Shown here piece after piece: positions 15,894 to 24,832 of a stretch of DNA of 64,000 bases; within the stretch, counting starts at the first letter, position 1; every line of letters starts with the position of its first letter. The translations under genes were made by a program, and so were the position numbers. Origin of the DNA: Alphaproteobacteria bacterium (GTDB lineage Bacteria; Pseudomonadota; Alphaproteobacteria; UBA9655); the NCBI GenBank assembly GCA_019749915.1, contig JAIEPE010000003.1:1-64000 (forward strand), read 5' to 3'. The notes below the pieces were generated by a model. It was given only the letters and a program-made list of their open reading frames with translations. It ran no database searches and had not been told where the DNA came from.

Positions 15894-16622
15894 ATGAAAA
15901 AACGTTTCCCAAAATCGTCTCAAGATTCTTGCCGTCTTTGGCTTTGGGGCACGCATGCATGTCTTGCTGCTCTTCAGAATCCAAAACGTCAGTGCTATCG
16001 TCTTTTTCTGACAGAAGGCGCTACTAAAGAGTTTCCACCTTCGCCTAAGGCTCAAATTGTAGACCCTGTTTCCCTTTCGCGGATGCTTCCTGAAAGTGCT
16101 GTTCATCAAGGTGTGGCAATGGAAGTGGCTCCCCTTTCGGAACCACCTTTCCACGAGTTAAGAAAAAAAGAAAAGGGCGTTCTTATTATTTTAGATCAAG
16201 TGACGGATCCCTATAACGTAGGGGCGATTATAAGAACAGCGCGTGCTTTAGGTGCTTTAGGGGTTATCATGACCGATCGCCACGCTCCCCCTTTGGGAGG
16301 GGTTTTAGCCAAGGCAGCCTCCGGCGCTTTGGATCAATTACCTCTATGGAAAGTTACTAATCTTGCGCGCACCTTAGATGAATTGAAAGACTTTGGATTT
16401 TGGACCGTAGGGCTGGATGAGCGGGGAGATCAAATCCTCTCCCACTCCATCCTTCCTGAGCGAGTGGCATTGATTATGGGAGCAGAAGGGGAAGGGCTTC
16501 GGCGTCTTACCCAAGAGAAATGCGACTATCTGGTAAAGCTGCCCACGGATTCAGCTTTTTCTACCTTAAACGTTTCTGTTGCAACTGCCCTTGCTCTCTA
16601 TGAATTGACAAGACCGTGTTAA
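15894..16622 (+). CDS. rlmB: TrmH/SpoU-family 23S rRNA 2'-O-methyltransferase (RlmB-like)
   Basis: A 242-residue protein with a short N-terminal substrate-binding domain (about 1-85) and a SPOUT methyltransferase domain. The three SpoU motifs are visible: DPYNVGAIIRTARALG (motif 1, catalytic N and R), IMGAEGEGLRRL (motif 2), and LPTDSAFSTLNVSVATALAL (motif 3). RlmB uses S-adenosylmethionine to methylate the 2'-O of G2251 in 23S rRNA. Specificity against other TrmH-family members is inferred from length and layout. It follows ridA by three bases. Confidence 0.87.
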   Translation: MKKRFPKSSQDSCRLWLWGTHACLAALQNPKRQCYRLFLTEGATKEFPPSPKAQIVDPVSLSRMLPESAVHQGVAMEVAPLSEPPFHELRKKEKGVLIILDQVTDPYNVGAIIRTARALGALGVIMTDRHAPPLGGVLAKAASGALDQLPLWKVTNLARTLDELKDFGFWTVGLDERGDQILSHSILPERVALIMGAEGEGLRRLTQEKCDYLVKLPTDSAFSTLNVSVATALALYELTRPC

Positions 16623-16788
16623 TTTTGCCTCACCTGCGTCCTTTTTTAAGAGGGATAAAACTTTTTTGTGTTCATCTCTAAATTAAGTGATAAAAAACTT
16701 GAAAAGGTATTGTTTTCGTTAATTAGAAATAAAGTTTTAGGGCTGGGATTTTCCTAAATTATAGAACGTTATAGAAAGGGAATTAAGA

Positions 16789-17631
16789 ATGAGAAGTCGT
16801 CAATTAGCAACCTGTTTTAAGCTAACTTCGGTTCTGGCTTTGTTGCTTGTCAGTGGTTGTGCGGAAATAAACAAAAGAATTTTAGATGACACCCTTCCTT
16901 CCGGAATTGAATTTAACGATACCTTAGCCAGAGAGTATGAGGTTCTAGGAGATACAGAGCAATCCATTATGTATGATGAAATCTCTGCGAATTATTATTA
17001 TAAAAAAGCAATCCTCTCTAAGGATGGTAATATCGTTTTACCGACCTGTTTAAGATACTGGGACATTCCAGAAGATAAACTCCCTGAACTTGAAAAAGCC
17101 CGTGCCCGCTTGATGAGAGCTCTTGAATATGGAGCTCGGGTGGAAGCGCCTAAGATGGCAGCCTATGCTCAGTCCCACTTTGATTGTTGGGTTGAACAAC
17201 AAGCTGAAGGGTGGCAAAAAGCAGATATCGCCAAATGCCGCAGTGAGTTTTACACGTCGATTGCAGAAGTTGAAATGATGCTCATGGGAGGCTATGTCAA
17301 CGTCGCTCCGACGAACATGATTTTCTTTGATTTAGAAAGTTCAAGAATTAGTCGTGAAGCCAGAGAAACGATTGAAGACATTGCAAAGATAGCTTTAGCT
17401 GAACAAAATCGAGTTGAGCATATCTTATTGGTTGGTAGGACTGATAAGGTAGGCGATGCAAAGCATAATAAAAAGCTTGCAGGTCAACGGGCTATGAACG
17501 TTAAAAAAGAATTGATTCGCAGGGGTGTAGCTCCGCAACGCATAGCTATCAAAGCCGCTGGTGAAGCTCCTGGGCCCAATGTTGATTCCCATAATCGTCG
17601 CGTTGATATCATCTTTTTAGAGTATAAATAG
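16789..17631 (+). CDS. OmpA-family outer-membrane lipoprotein
   Basis: A 280-residue protein. The signal peptide ends in the lipobox LLVSGC, so the mature protein begins at Cys25 and is lipid-anchored. A middle part of about 120 residues is not recognisable. The C-terminal OmpA peptidoglycan-binding domain (about 180-279) has ILLVGRTDKVGD, NKKLAGQRAMNVKKELIRRG and the closing SHNRRVDIIF with conserved arginines. It probably ties the outer membrane to the cell wall. It is longer than a standard Pal and is not next to tolB, so I do not call it pal. A good terminator follows at 17691. Confidence 0.86.
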   Translation: MRSRQLATCFKLTSVLALLLVSGCAEINKRILDDTLPSGIEFNDTLAREYEVLGDTEQSIMYDEISANYYYKKAILSKDGNIVLPTCLRYWDIPEDKLPELEKARARLMRALEYGARVEAPKMAAYAQSHFDCWVEQQAEGWQKADIAKCRSEFYTSIAEVEMMLMGGYVNVAPTNMIFFDLESSRISREARETIEDIAKIALAEQNRVEHILLVGRTDKVGDAKHNKKLAGQRAMNVKKELIRRGVAPQRIAIKAAGEAPGPNVDSHNRRVDIIFLEYK

Positions 17632-17690
17632 GCCAGGCTCACTTTCCAGCTGAAAAGCTGGGATGGATAACAAGAGAGGTCATCAAACTA

Positions 17691-17717
17691 AAGGGCGCTC
17701 AACCAGCGCCCTTTTTG
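17691..17717 (+). terminator. Rho-independent terminator
   Basis: A 9-bp stem AAGGGCGCT / AGCGCCCTT with loop CAACC, followed by TTTTTGTTG. It ends the OmpA lipoprotein transcript about 60 bp after its stop codon. Confidence 0.85.
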
Positions 17718-17818
17718 TTGTGCTTTATGGTTTTGAGGAAACGACTTTGTGGATACGAGATATGTGTGGATTTTATTTCCCTTGCCACGTTCTCTTTTTT
17801 ATAATAATAGATAAATCA

Positions 17819-17897
17819 CTCATCGGGGTGCTTTTATTGGAAGAGCTGAGATTATACCCGTGTACCTGATCCAGATTATGCTGGCGGAGGAAATGAG
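17819..17897 (+). promoter_or_regulatory. TPP (thiamine pyrophosphate) riboswitch
   Basis: The conserved THI-box elements are present in order: GGGGTGC, then GAGCTGAGATTATACCC, then ACCTGATCCAGATTATGC, then TGGCGGAGGAAA. The flanking CTCAT (17819-17823) and ATGAG (17893-17897) pair to close helix P1. The thiB start codon begins at the very next base (17898), and the only ribosome site, GGAGGA at 17886-17891, lies inside the aptamer. No intrinsic terminator follows. Binding of TPP should therefore hide the ribosome site and shut off translation of the transporter. Confidence 0.95.
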
Positions 17898-18824
17898 ATG
17901 AAACGATTCCTATTCCTATTCCTGCTGTGTTGCAGCGCAACTTCAGTCTATGGAAAAAATCTTCTAACGATTCATACCTATACGTCTTTTGTCTCCCCGC
18001 TTTATGGCCCGGGAACTCAGCTTAAGGAAGCCTTTGAAAAACAAAATCCTGATGTTGAAGTTAAGTATGTTGCTATTGATACACTCCCCGTCCTTTTAAA
18101 CCGCTTGCGATTGGAAGGGAAAAGAACGAAGGCTGATCTTGTTCTTGGGCTGGAAGATTTGGTCATGGATCCCGCTTTGTTCGAAAAAACGGTACCCTAT
18201 GCCTCTTGTTGTTTGGCCTTTACTTATGATTCAGAAAAAATTCCTCAGCCGCCTCAATCATTGGAAGCGCTGATTCAATCACCCCATAAAATTATTCTCC
18301 AAGATCCCCGCACTAGCATTACGGGGTTTGGATTTCTTGTGTGGATGAAGAAAGCCTACGGTGAAAAGGCCACAGAGAAATGGAAAACTCTTGCTTCCCA
18401 TGTCCTGACCTTTACAAAAGGATGGAGTGATTCTGCACTTCTTTTTAAAAAGGGAGAAGCGCCCATTCTTTTGAGCTATACCACAGATGCCCTATATCAT
18501 GAACTTACGGAGGGGAACCCCCAGTTTAAGGCCATGGTTTTTCCTGAGGGGCACCTTTGTTCCCAAATTTATGCTGCCAAAATAAAAGTGACCAAAAATA
18601 GCGTTCTTGTGGATAAGTTTATAAACTTTCTCTTAACGTCCGAAGCGCAAAACCTTATAGTCGTGAAGGGATGGGGATATCCAGTCTCAGGAGAGATACC
18701 TGACTCTTGGCTCAAAGCCGAAAATTATTTGCCAACTCCAAGGGTAATTCCCTTTACTTCCGAGGAAGTTGCAGCCTCGAGTAAGGAATGGCTTCAAGAA
18801 TGGATTGACGGGCTCATCAAATGA
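17898..18824 (+). CDS. thiB: Thiamine ABC transporter, periplasmic binding protein
   Basis: A 308-residue exported protein. The signal peptide (LFLFLLCCSATSVYG) is cleaved near residue 20. The mature part resembles ThiB/TbpA: LLTIHTYTSF at the start, the early strand KADLVLGLED, SITGFGFLVWMKKAYGE, and GWSDSALLFKKGEAPILLSYTT near the middle, which forms the ligand pocket. It binds thiamine or its phosphates for import. A TPP riboswitch directly precedes it. It overlaps thiP by four bases (ATGA). Confidence 0.93.
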   Translation: MKRFLFLFLLCCSATSVYGKNLLTIHTYTSFVSPLYGPGTQLKEAFEKQNPDVEVKYVAIDTLPVLLNRLRLEGKRTKADLVLGLEDLVMDPALFEKTVPYASCCLAFTYDSEKIPQPPQSLEALIQSPHKIILQDPRTSITGFGFLVWMKKAYGEKATEKWKTLASHVLTFTKGWSDSALLFKKGEAPILLSYTTDALYHELTEGNPQFKAMVFPEGHLCSQIYAAKIKVTKNSVLVDKFINFLLTSEAQNLIVVKGWGYPVSGEIPDSWLKAENYLPTPRVIPFTSEEVAASSKEWLQEWIDGLIK

Positions 18825-20185
18825 GTTATCCCCTTTATGTTTTTCTTTTTACGTTTAAGCAGGCTTTTTTCTCCGTTCTTTTAACGGTTCCTTTGGGCAT
18901 CCTGATGGCCCGGGCCCTTGTGTGGAATCGAGAGTGGGCGCCCACCCAATTTTGTCTGAAGCTTTTAGGAATTCCCTTAATCACACCAGCTCTCGTAGGG
19001 CTCTTGGGATTTATAACTCTTGCGGGATATTTGTTTAATGTTTACAGCTTTGCTGGAATTCTCTTAGCACATCTTGTTTTTTACAGCCCCTTTGTAGCGT
19101 TATTTATGATTAACTCCTGGCGTTTTATTCCTGAAGAACACTATAAATTAGCTGCCCAACTTCAATTTTCTCCGTGGCAAATTTTTGCGCTGGTGGAAGC
19201 TCCGCAGTTGCGTAAGCCTATGATAGAAATCACCTGGATTACCTTTTGTCTTTTTTTAAATAGCTTTACCACCATCATGATTTTAGGAGGAGGCCCCCAT
19301 CGCACTACTCTCAGTCTGGCTTTATATCAGTCTTTGTTCTTTTTTTATGATCCGGTACAAGGATTTAATTATGCCGGGATGCAGCTTCTTTTAAGTCTTG
19401 GCCTTGCTGTAGGGACCGTATTATTTAAGAGTCTCCCCCATGGCTCTTCTTTAAAAATGCCGGCTCTTCCATCCTTAAAGTCAAATCCCCAAAAACCTCT
19501 TGTGATTTTTTCCCTTTTTCTCATTCTCGCGCCTCTTATGGTGGTAGCAGGATTTTCCTTTTTTTCCCTTCCCAAAACCCTTTCTAATCCTATGCTTTGG
19601 CAAGCGCTCTCTAGAAGTCTTTTGATAAGCCTTTCTGTTGGACCTTTAAGTCTTCTGCTAACCCTTATTTTTGTAAAATATGAAACTCTTTTTTCAAAGT
19701 CGGTGGCTTCCCTTTATCTTTTGTTGCCGCCGGCCTTGCTAGGGGCTTTTTTGTTTTATATTTCCCTGAAATGGGATTTTCTTCCGCCTGAAGTTTTTCT
19801 CTTCCTAATGCAATTTTTCATTGTGCTGCCTTTTTCTTTGCGTCTTTTAAGAGGCCCTTATCAAATTCTTCAAATGACCTACCATCACACATCTCATAGT
19901 CTTGGGTTGTCGTCCTTTCAGCTTTTTTTTCTGATCGAATGGCCGCTCCTGAAAAAGCCGCTCGCAACAGCCTTAGGCTTATCGTTGGCTCTTTCTCTAG
20001 GAGATTTTCAATCTCTCGCTTTTTTTGCATCCCCAGATATACCTGGGCTTTCCAGTCTTCTTTATATGCAAATGGGAAAATACAATTTCGAAGAAAGTAT
20101 GGGAACAGCTCTCATTCTTCTTCTTTTGTGCTATTTTCTTTACCAACTCCCCCAATGGATTTTGAGAACAAATGTCAGGACTTGA
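18821..20185 (+). CDS. thiP: Thiamine ABC transporter, permease
   Basis: A 454-residue membrane protein with about twelve helices in two homologous halves, each with a binding-protein-dependent permease loop (first half EEHYKLAAQLQFSPWQIF, second half YHHTSHSLGLSSFQLFFLIE), as in ThiP. It is shorter than the E. coli protein (about 536) mainly at the N-terminus and between the halves. It is flanked by thiB and thiQ in the canonical order and overlaps thiQ by 14 bases. Confidence 0.92.
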   Translation: MSYPLYVFLFTFKQAFFSVLLTVPLGILMARALVWNREWAPTQFCLKLLGIPLITPALVGLLGFITLAGYLFNVYSFAGILLAHLVFYSPFVALFMINSWRFIPEEHYKLAAQLQFSPWQIFALVEAPQLRKPMIEITWITFCLFLNSFTTIMILGGGPHRTTLSLALYQSLFFFYDPVQGFNYAGMQLLLSLGLAVGTVLFKSLPHGSSLKMPALPSLKSNPQKPLVIFSLFLILAPLMVVAGFSFFSLPKTLSNPMLWQALSRSLLISLSVGPLSLLLTLIFVKYETLFSKSVASLYLLLPPALLGAFLFYISLKWDFLPPEVFLFLMQFFIVLPFSLRLLRGPYQILQMTYHHTSHSLGLSSFQLFFLIEWPLLKKPLATALGLSLALSLGDFQSLAFFASPDIPGLSSLLYMQMGKYNFEESMGTALILLLLCYFLYQLPQWILRTNVRT

Positions 20186-20876
20186 ACTTAATAACCTAAA
20201 CTTTTTACGCGATGACTTTTCACTTAGCCTTTCGGCTGTCTTGCCTCAAGGGTCAAAAACTCTTCTTGTGGGCGCGAGTGGAGCTGGGAAGAGTACTCTT
20301 CTTTCTCTCATAGCCGGTTTTTTATATCCGAAAATGGGTAAAATCATGTGGATGGGAGAGGACATCACCTCTCTTCCTGCCCAAGGTCGTCCTTTGACCT
20401 TATTGTTTCAAGAGCACAATCTTTTCCCTCACCTGACTTTGGAGAAGAATGTGGCTTTAGGCCTTCAGCCTTCCTTAAGACTTAATGTGGAAGAAAAAGA
20501 AAAAATTCAAGAAATGCTCAAAAAAATGGGGATTTCTCACCTGCAAACGAAATATCCTTTTGAACTTTCCGGCGGTGAGAGACAAAGAGGAGCCCTTGCG
20601 CGAAGTCTTCTGCGCCAGAAGCCTCTTTTGCTTTTGGATGAACCCCTAGGGCCTTTAGGGCCGGGGTTGAGGAAAGAAATGCTGGATCTTTTAAACTTTG
20701 TTGCTGATGAATTTAAATTGACCCTTTTAATTACAACCCATCAACCGGAAGAAGCCCTTTCTCTTGCTGATCATATGCTTTTTCTTGAAGAGGGGAGAAT
20801 TATAGAATCTGGCTCCCCTAAAGTACTCTTAAGCGCGCCAGACTGCCCAGAGCTAAGAAAATACTTGGGTTGTTAA
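20172..20876 (+). CDS. thiQ: Thiamine ABC transporter, ATP-binding subunit
   Basis: A 234-residue ABC ATPase. Walker A is GASGAGKS (residues 34-41), the signature is LSGGERQRGALARSL (about 127), and the Walker B is PLLLLDEP. It energises thiamine uptake with ThiP. One oddity stands out: the D-loop after Walker B is usually SALD, but here the sequence reads LDEPLGPLGPGLR, so the conserved aspartate is a glycine. The D-loop normally contacts the other subunit across the dimer, so activity could be reduced. The rest of the protein, including the switch histidine (TTHQPEEAL), is intact. Confidence 0.92.
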   Translation: MSGLELNNLNFLRDDFSLSLSAVLPQGSKTLLVGASGAGKSTLLSLIAGFLYPKMGKIMWMGEDITSLPAQGRPLTLLFQEHNLFPHLTLEKNVALGLQPSLRLNVEEKEKIQEMLKKMGISHLQTKYPFELSGGERQRGALARSLLRQKPLLLLDEPLGPLGPGLRKEMLDLLNFVADEFKLTLLITTHQPEEALSLADHMLFLEEGRIIESGSPKVLLSAPDCPELRKYLGC

Positions 20877-20942
20877 GGAGGGGTTGCATCTCTAAAAGCT
20901 TGTGTTAAGGTTAGGTATTAACTTTAACAAAAGAGTGATTTT

Positions 20943-21419
20943 ATGGAAAAACTGCCGATGACAGCTGGGGGCCTTAAGGGTCTTCAAGACGAACTGAAGC
21001 ACTTAAAGAATGTTGAACGTCATGCTGTGATAAAAGCTATCTCTGAAGCTCGTGAACATGGGGATCTTTCTGAAAATGCGGAATACCATGCCGCAAGAGA
21101 ACGTCAAGGATTTATCGAAGGGCGCATCAAGGAACTCGAAGATAAAGTCGCCCGCGCGGAGGTCATCGATATCTCAAAGCTTTCGGGCCAGGATGTTAAA
21201 TTTGGCGCCACAGTGACACTTATTGATGAAGATACGGATGAAAAAACGACTTATCAAATTGTAGGCATTGATGAAGCGGATATTAAAAAAGGCCTTCTTT
21301 CTATAGGATCTCCTCTCGCGCGCGCCTTAATTGGAAAATCTATTGGCGATGTTTGTGATATTTCCACACCCGCTAAGGGCCATAAGTCCTACGAGATTCT
21401 TGAAGTAAGTTATAAATAG
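20943..21419 (+). CDS. greA: Transcription elongation factor GreA
   Basis: A 158-residue protein of normal length. The N-terminal coiled-coil has the two acidic tip residues within [17 protein letters not shown], which reach into the RNA polymerase secondary channel and stimulate cleavage of backtracked RNA. The C-terminal FKBP-like domain ends with [17 protein letters not shown]. It stands alone between thiQ and a HIT gene, with the ATG at 20943. Confidence 0.96.
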   Translation: MEKLPMTAGGLKGLQDELKHLKNVERHAVIKAISEAREHGDLSENAEYHAARERQGFIEGRIKELEDKVARAEVIDISKLSGQDVKFGATVTLIDEDTDEKTTYQIVGIDEADIKKGLLSIGSPLARALIGKSIGDVCDISTPAKGHKSYEILEVSYK

Positions 21420-21591
21420 AGCCAATTGTAAGATTCATAATACTTTGTCATTCCCGCCTCCGCGAGGATAACAACATCTGGAATTTTGCAATTAGTTCCT
21501 AGATGATTCTTTTTTGTTTTATCTAGACATTACCTTTTTAATTGAATATCTCTTAATAAGAGGTTAACTGCTGTCCGGTAAGTGCATTATT
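21420..21591. other. Intergenic region with a degenerate CATTCCCGC repeat fragment
   Basis: A stretch around 21449-21474 reads GTCATTCCCGCCTCCGCGAGGA. It recalls the half of a widespread intergenic palindrome GTCATTCCCGCG...GCGGGAATGAC, but the other half is lost. No terminator with a clear T-run is seen after greA. Confidence 0.3.
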
Positions 21592-22011
21592 ATGTATCTA
21601 GATCCTAGACTTGAATTTGATTCTACTTTTCTTCTTGATCTAAATCTATGTCAAGTCCGCCTTCACCATAATGCAGCTTTTCCTTGGATTCTTCTCATAC
21701 CGCAAAGAGAATTGGTCGTGGAAGTTATCGATTTAACTCCAGCCGATCAACAGACTCTCATGAAAGAAATTTCTCTTTCTAGTCACGTAATGCGTGATCT
21801 ATTTCGTCCAACAAAACTTAATGTTGCTAATCTTGGAAATATTGTCTCCCAACTCCATATTCATATTGTAGCTCGATACGATAAGGACAAAGCTTGGCCG
21901 GGACCTATATGGAACTGTGGTGTTGAAGAGAATTATGATAACGCTAAACAAGAAAAAAGAGTGGCAGCCCTTATAGATACTTTTTATTCATATATGAAGG
22001 AGTTCAACTGA
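21592..22011 (+). CDS. HIT domain-containing protein
   Basis: A 139-residue protein of the HIT superfamily, nucleotide hydrolases or transferases. The active-site stretch is SQLHIHIVARYDKDKAWPGP, which matches the alphaproteobacterial HIT subgroup (QLHxHxxAR...AWP.P.W) in which glutamine replaces the first histidine of the triad. The substrate is not predictable. Its stop codon overlaps the ATG of the following HAD gene (TGATG), so the two are translationally coupled. Confidence 0.88.
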   Translation: MYLDPRLEFDSTFLLDLNLCQVRLHHNAAFPWILLIPQRELVVEVIDLTPADQQTLMKEISLSSHVMRDLFRPTKLNVANLGNIVSQLHIHIVARYDKDKAWPGPIWNCGVEENYDNAKQEKRVAALIDTFYSYMKEFN

Positions 22012-22733
22012 TGACACAAAGCTGGCTTCTTTTAGACTTTGATAATTGTCAAATGGCAACGGAACATTTGGCTGTTCCCTCTCTCATTAAGCGTTTTAAC
22101 GAATTATATGCAGAAAAAATTGGCCGTGATCTTACCTATGAGGAATTTAAACAGCATTTTCATGGCCAATCACGTGAGACCTTATGTGCTAATTTATCCG
22201 AGTATTTCGGCATTTTAATCGAGTATCCGATCCTCTATAAAGATAGAGAGTGGCATGTTTTGCAAATGCTTAAAGAAACAAAAGTTGAAATGGCTCCCCA
22301 TCTTGTGGAAAGCTTAGAAATCCTCAAAAAGGAAGGATATAAATTTGCTTATGTTTCGAATAATCCTATTCAACGGGGCTTAACAGCTATGCGAAACGCA
22401 ACAAATGGGAAAGGAGAGCAATTGGCACGTTTTTTTGGTACTGCCTTTTTTGAAGCAGGAGATGTGCAAAAACCAAAACCCGACGTTTACAAGCGAACGA
22501 TGGAGCAATTAGACATTACCCCTAATTGTTGTTATGCAGTAGAGGATAGTGTTTCAGGTGTGTGTTCAGCTGTAGGGGCTGGTGTCACGACCTTTGGTTA
22601 CTTAGCTTTTGCAGATCATCCAAGAGAAATGGCCAAAAATCTGGAAGAGAAGGGGGCTGTTGCGTGCTTCGAGCACTGGCAAGAATTTCCACAATTACTT
22701 AAACAGTATTCCCATCATAAAAAATTCGGTTAG
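22011..22733 (+). CDS. HAD-superfamily hydrolase
   Basis: A 240-residue Rossmann-like phosphatase. Motif I is LLDFDNC (D9 nucleophile, D11 acid/base), motif II is FAYVSNNP, motif III is KPKPDVY and motif IV is AVEDSVSG. A helical cap is inserted after motif I (about 20-90). It fits the beta-phosphoglucomutase/phosphoglycolate-like branch of the HAD family; the substrate is unknown. It is coupled to the HIT gene upstream, hinting at a common role in phosphate-ester or nucleotide turnover. Confidence 0.85.
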   Translation: MTQSWLLLDFDNCQMATEHLAVPSLIKRFNELYAEKIGRDLTYEEFKQHFHGQSRETLCANLSEYFGILIEYPILYKDREWHVLQMLKETKVEMAPHLVESLEILKKEGYKFAYVSNNPIQRGLTAMRNATNGKGEQLARFFGTAFFEAGDVQKPKPDVYKRTMEQLDITPNCCYAVEDSVSGVCSAVGAGVTTFGYLAFADHPREMAKNLEEKGAVACFEHWQEFPQLLKQYSHHKKFG

Positions 22734-22935
22734 TTTTCTATCTCACCAGATAAATCAGGCTCTGTCATTAAAAAAAGATTGAAAATTTTCATGGGTAACC
22801 CTAATCTCAAGATCTAAGTTCCAGAAAGAGTACTTTATTAGATTAACATCTCCTTCAATGAGAAATTACGAACGCTTGAATTAGATTTTCAAGATAAACT
22901 CTTGCCCTCTAGGGATAAAACACCCTATTTTGTCC

Positions 22936-22941
22936 TATAAT
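22936..22941 (+). promoter_or_regulatory. Candidate -10 element of the yebC-ruv operon
   Basis: A perfect TATAAT lies 24 bp before the yebC start codon. A convincing -35 hexamer at 17 bp spacing is not seen, so this rests on the -10 alone. Confidence 0.35.
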
Positions 22942-22965
22942 AAAGTCAATTTTGAAGGAAACGTT

Positions 22966-23718
22966 ATGGCAGGTCATTCTCAGTTTAAAAACATTATGTA
23001 TCGCAAAGGCGCGCAGGATGCAAAGCGCGCTAAAGTCTTCACAAAAATCATTCGTGAGTTGACGACCTCCGCTCGTATTAACCCCGATGCGGAAGCCAAT
23101 CCCCGCCTTCGTCAAGCGATCATTGCAGCCCGTGGTGCGAATATGCCGAAAGATACGATGGAGCGCGCTATCAAACGCGGTGCTGGGGGAGAAGATACGG
23201 CAGATTATGTAGAAGTGCGCTATGAAGGTTATGGCCCTGCCGGGGTGGCTGTGATTGTAGAAGCCTTAACGGATAACCGCAACCGTACAGCGGCAGAAGT
23301 GAGAGCTGCTTTTACAAAGTATGGCGGAAATATGGGTGAAACCAATAGCGTTAGCTTTATGTTTGATCGTACGGGGGTGATTCGCTATCCCAAAGGCAAA
23401 ATTGATTTTGATACGCTTTTTGAAGAGGCCCTTGAAGTCGGCGCCCAAAATTTGGAAGAAACGGAAAAAGGCTATGAGATTGAATGTAGCTTGGAAAATT
23501 TTGCAGCAGTGCGTGATGGGCTTATCGCCAAATTTGGAGATCCTGAAGGGGCCGAGCTTATTTGGAAGCCCCAAACAACAACGTCTGTAGATGAGGAAAA
23601 GGCAGCTTCCTTGATGAAGTTGATTGATGTTTTAGAAGATAATGACGATGTGCAGGCTGTCTTTGCTAATTTTGAAGTCTCTGATGAGGTTTTGGAAAAG
23701 TTGGCGAGCGGAAAATGA
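22966..23718 (+). CDS. yebC: YebC/PmpR family protein
   Basis: A 250-residue protein starting at the ATG at 22966 ([19 protein letters not shown]), six bases after GAAGGAA. The family N-terminus MAGHSxxxN and the block [26 protein letters not shown] are present. YebC proteins are described as DNA-binding regulators, and recent work in related families points to help for ribosomes at proline stretches. It precedes ruvC with a four-base overlap (TGA/ATG), a common arrangement. Confidence 0.94.
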   Translation: MAGHSQFKNIMYRKGAQDAKRAKVFTKIIRELTTSARINPDAEANPRLRQAIIAARGANMPKDTMERAIKRGAGGEDTADYVEVRYEGYGPAGVAVIVEALTDNRNRTAAEVRAAFTKYGGNMGETNSVSFMFDRTGVIRYPKGKIDFDTLFEEALEVGAQNLEETEKGYEIECSLENFAAVRDGLIAKFGDPEGAELIWKPQTTTSVDEEKAASLMKLIDVLEDNDDVQAVFANFEVSDEVLEKLASGK

Positions 23719-24224
23719 CTCCAACGTCTACCCGCATTTTAGGCCTTGATCCTGGTTTGCGAATTGTAGGCTGGGGGATTATTGACATTTTGGGTTCGAG
23801 TCTTTCTCATGTGGCTCATGGAATTGCGACCTCAAAGGAGGGAGAAGATCTTCCCACACGTCTTCGAAATCTGTACACTCAGCTGATCGAAATTATTCAG
23901 CTTTATGCTCCCCATGAAGCCGCCGTTGAGGAGACCTTTGTGAATAATAATCCTTTATCAACTTTAAAGCTTGGGATGGCTCGTGGAGTGGTGATGCTTG
24001 CCCCTGCTCAGGCCGGCCTTTATGTGTCGGAATACGCCGCTAATAAGGTCAAGAAAAGTGTCGTTGGCGTGGGACACGCGGATAAAGGACAGGTAGCCAT
24101 GATGGTGGGACGCTTACTCCCCAAAAGCCAAGGCGTCACAAAAGACGCTGCTGATGCCTTGGCGGTGGCCATATGTCACGCCCACTACCGCAGCTTTGAA
24201 CAAAAAATAAGGGCCGCCTCATGA
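23715..24224 (+). CDS. ruvC: Holliday junction resolvase RuvC
   Basis: A 169-residue endonuclease with an RNase H-like fold. Catalytic acids are visible: [13 protein letters not shown] (first Asp), AAVEETF (Glu) and [13 protein letters not shown] (the two C-terminal Asp). It cuts four-way junctions held by RuvA and RuvB. It overlaps yebC and ruvA by four bases on each side. Confidence 0.97.
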   Translation: MTPTSTRILGLDPGLRIVGWGIIDILGSSLSHVAHGIATSKEGEDLPTRLRNLYTQLIEIIQLYAPHEAAVEETFVNNNPLSTLKLGMARGVVMLAPAQAGLYVSEYAANKVKKSVVGVGHADKGQVAMMVGRLLPKSQGVTKDAADALAVAICHAHYRSFEQKIRAAS

Positions 24225-24832
24225 TTGCAAAACTCACCGGCATTATTGATACCCTTGGAGATACCTTTGCCGTTCTTGATGTGAATGGGGTGGGCTACCT
24301 GGTCTCTTGCTCAAGTCGTACCCTAAATCAGCTCGGCTCTAAAGGAGATAAAGCGGTTCTTTATATTGAAACGGTGATGCGCGCCGAAAGTCTTCAATTG
24401 TATGGTTTTGCCAGTGTGGAAGAGCAGAGCTGCTTTCGTCTTCTCACCACCGTCCAGGGAGTGGGTATGAAAATGGGGCTCGCCCTTTTGTCAGCTCTTG
24501 CGCCATCTGATCTCTATCAAGCTATTGCTTCCCAAGATAAGGAAACTTTAACCCGTGCCGATGGTGTGGGGCCTAAGCTTGCCAGTCGTATGATAACTGA
24601 ACTGAAAGATAAAATTCCTTCCGAAAGTGGTTTTTCAGCGACCCTTTATTCGTACCCCTCTTCTCTGGCTCCTGTGGTGGAGGAAGCCGTTTCTGCTCTT
24701 GTAAACCTGGGATACCGCCGCATTGAAGCGGTCACGGCGGTTAGTAAGGCTCAGCAGCACTGTGGAGCAAATGCCTCCTTAAATGATCTTATCCGCCAAG
24801 GACTCAGTCTTATGTCGAGGACCGGTACATGA
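24221..24832 (+). CDS. ruvA: Holliday junction DNA helicase subunit RuvA
   Basis: A 203-residue protein with the N-terminal OB domain ([13 protein letters not shown]), the helix-hairpin-helix middle ([19 protein letters not shown] and [20 protein letters not shown]) and the C-terminal RuvB-binding domain ([16 protein letters not shown]). It recognises the junction and loads RuvB. Order ruvC-ruvA-ruvB with four-base overlaps. Confidence 0.97.
   Translation: MIAKLTGIIDTLGDTFAVLDVNGVGYLVSCSSRTLNQLGSKGDKAVLYIETVMRAESLQLYGFASVEEQSCFRLLTTVQGVGMKMGLALLSALAPSDLYQAIASQDKETLTRADGVGPKLASRMITELKDKIPSESGFSATLYSYPSSLAPVVEEAVSALVNLGYRRIEAVTAVSKAQQHCGANASLNDLIRQGLSLMSRTGT

Noticed and set aside
16789-17631. 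Calling the OmpA-family lipoprotein Pal
   Set aside because: It is much longer than Pal, has a large unrelated middle part and is not linked to tolB; only the C-terminal domain is shared.
17663-17869. A 68-codon frame between the OmpA lipoprotein and thiB
   Set aside because: It runs through the terminator and into the TPP riboswitch, so it is unlikely to be coding.
19818-20199. Frames on both strands inside thiP and thiQ
   Set aside because: They are shadows of the two transporter genes, which have full motifs in their own frames.
21449-21474. Fragment like a widespread CATTCCCGC intergenic palindrome
   Set aside because: Only one arm is recognisable and no second copy is seen in the window, so it cannot be called a repeat family member with confidence.
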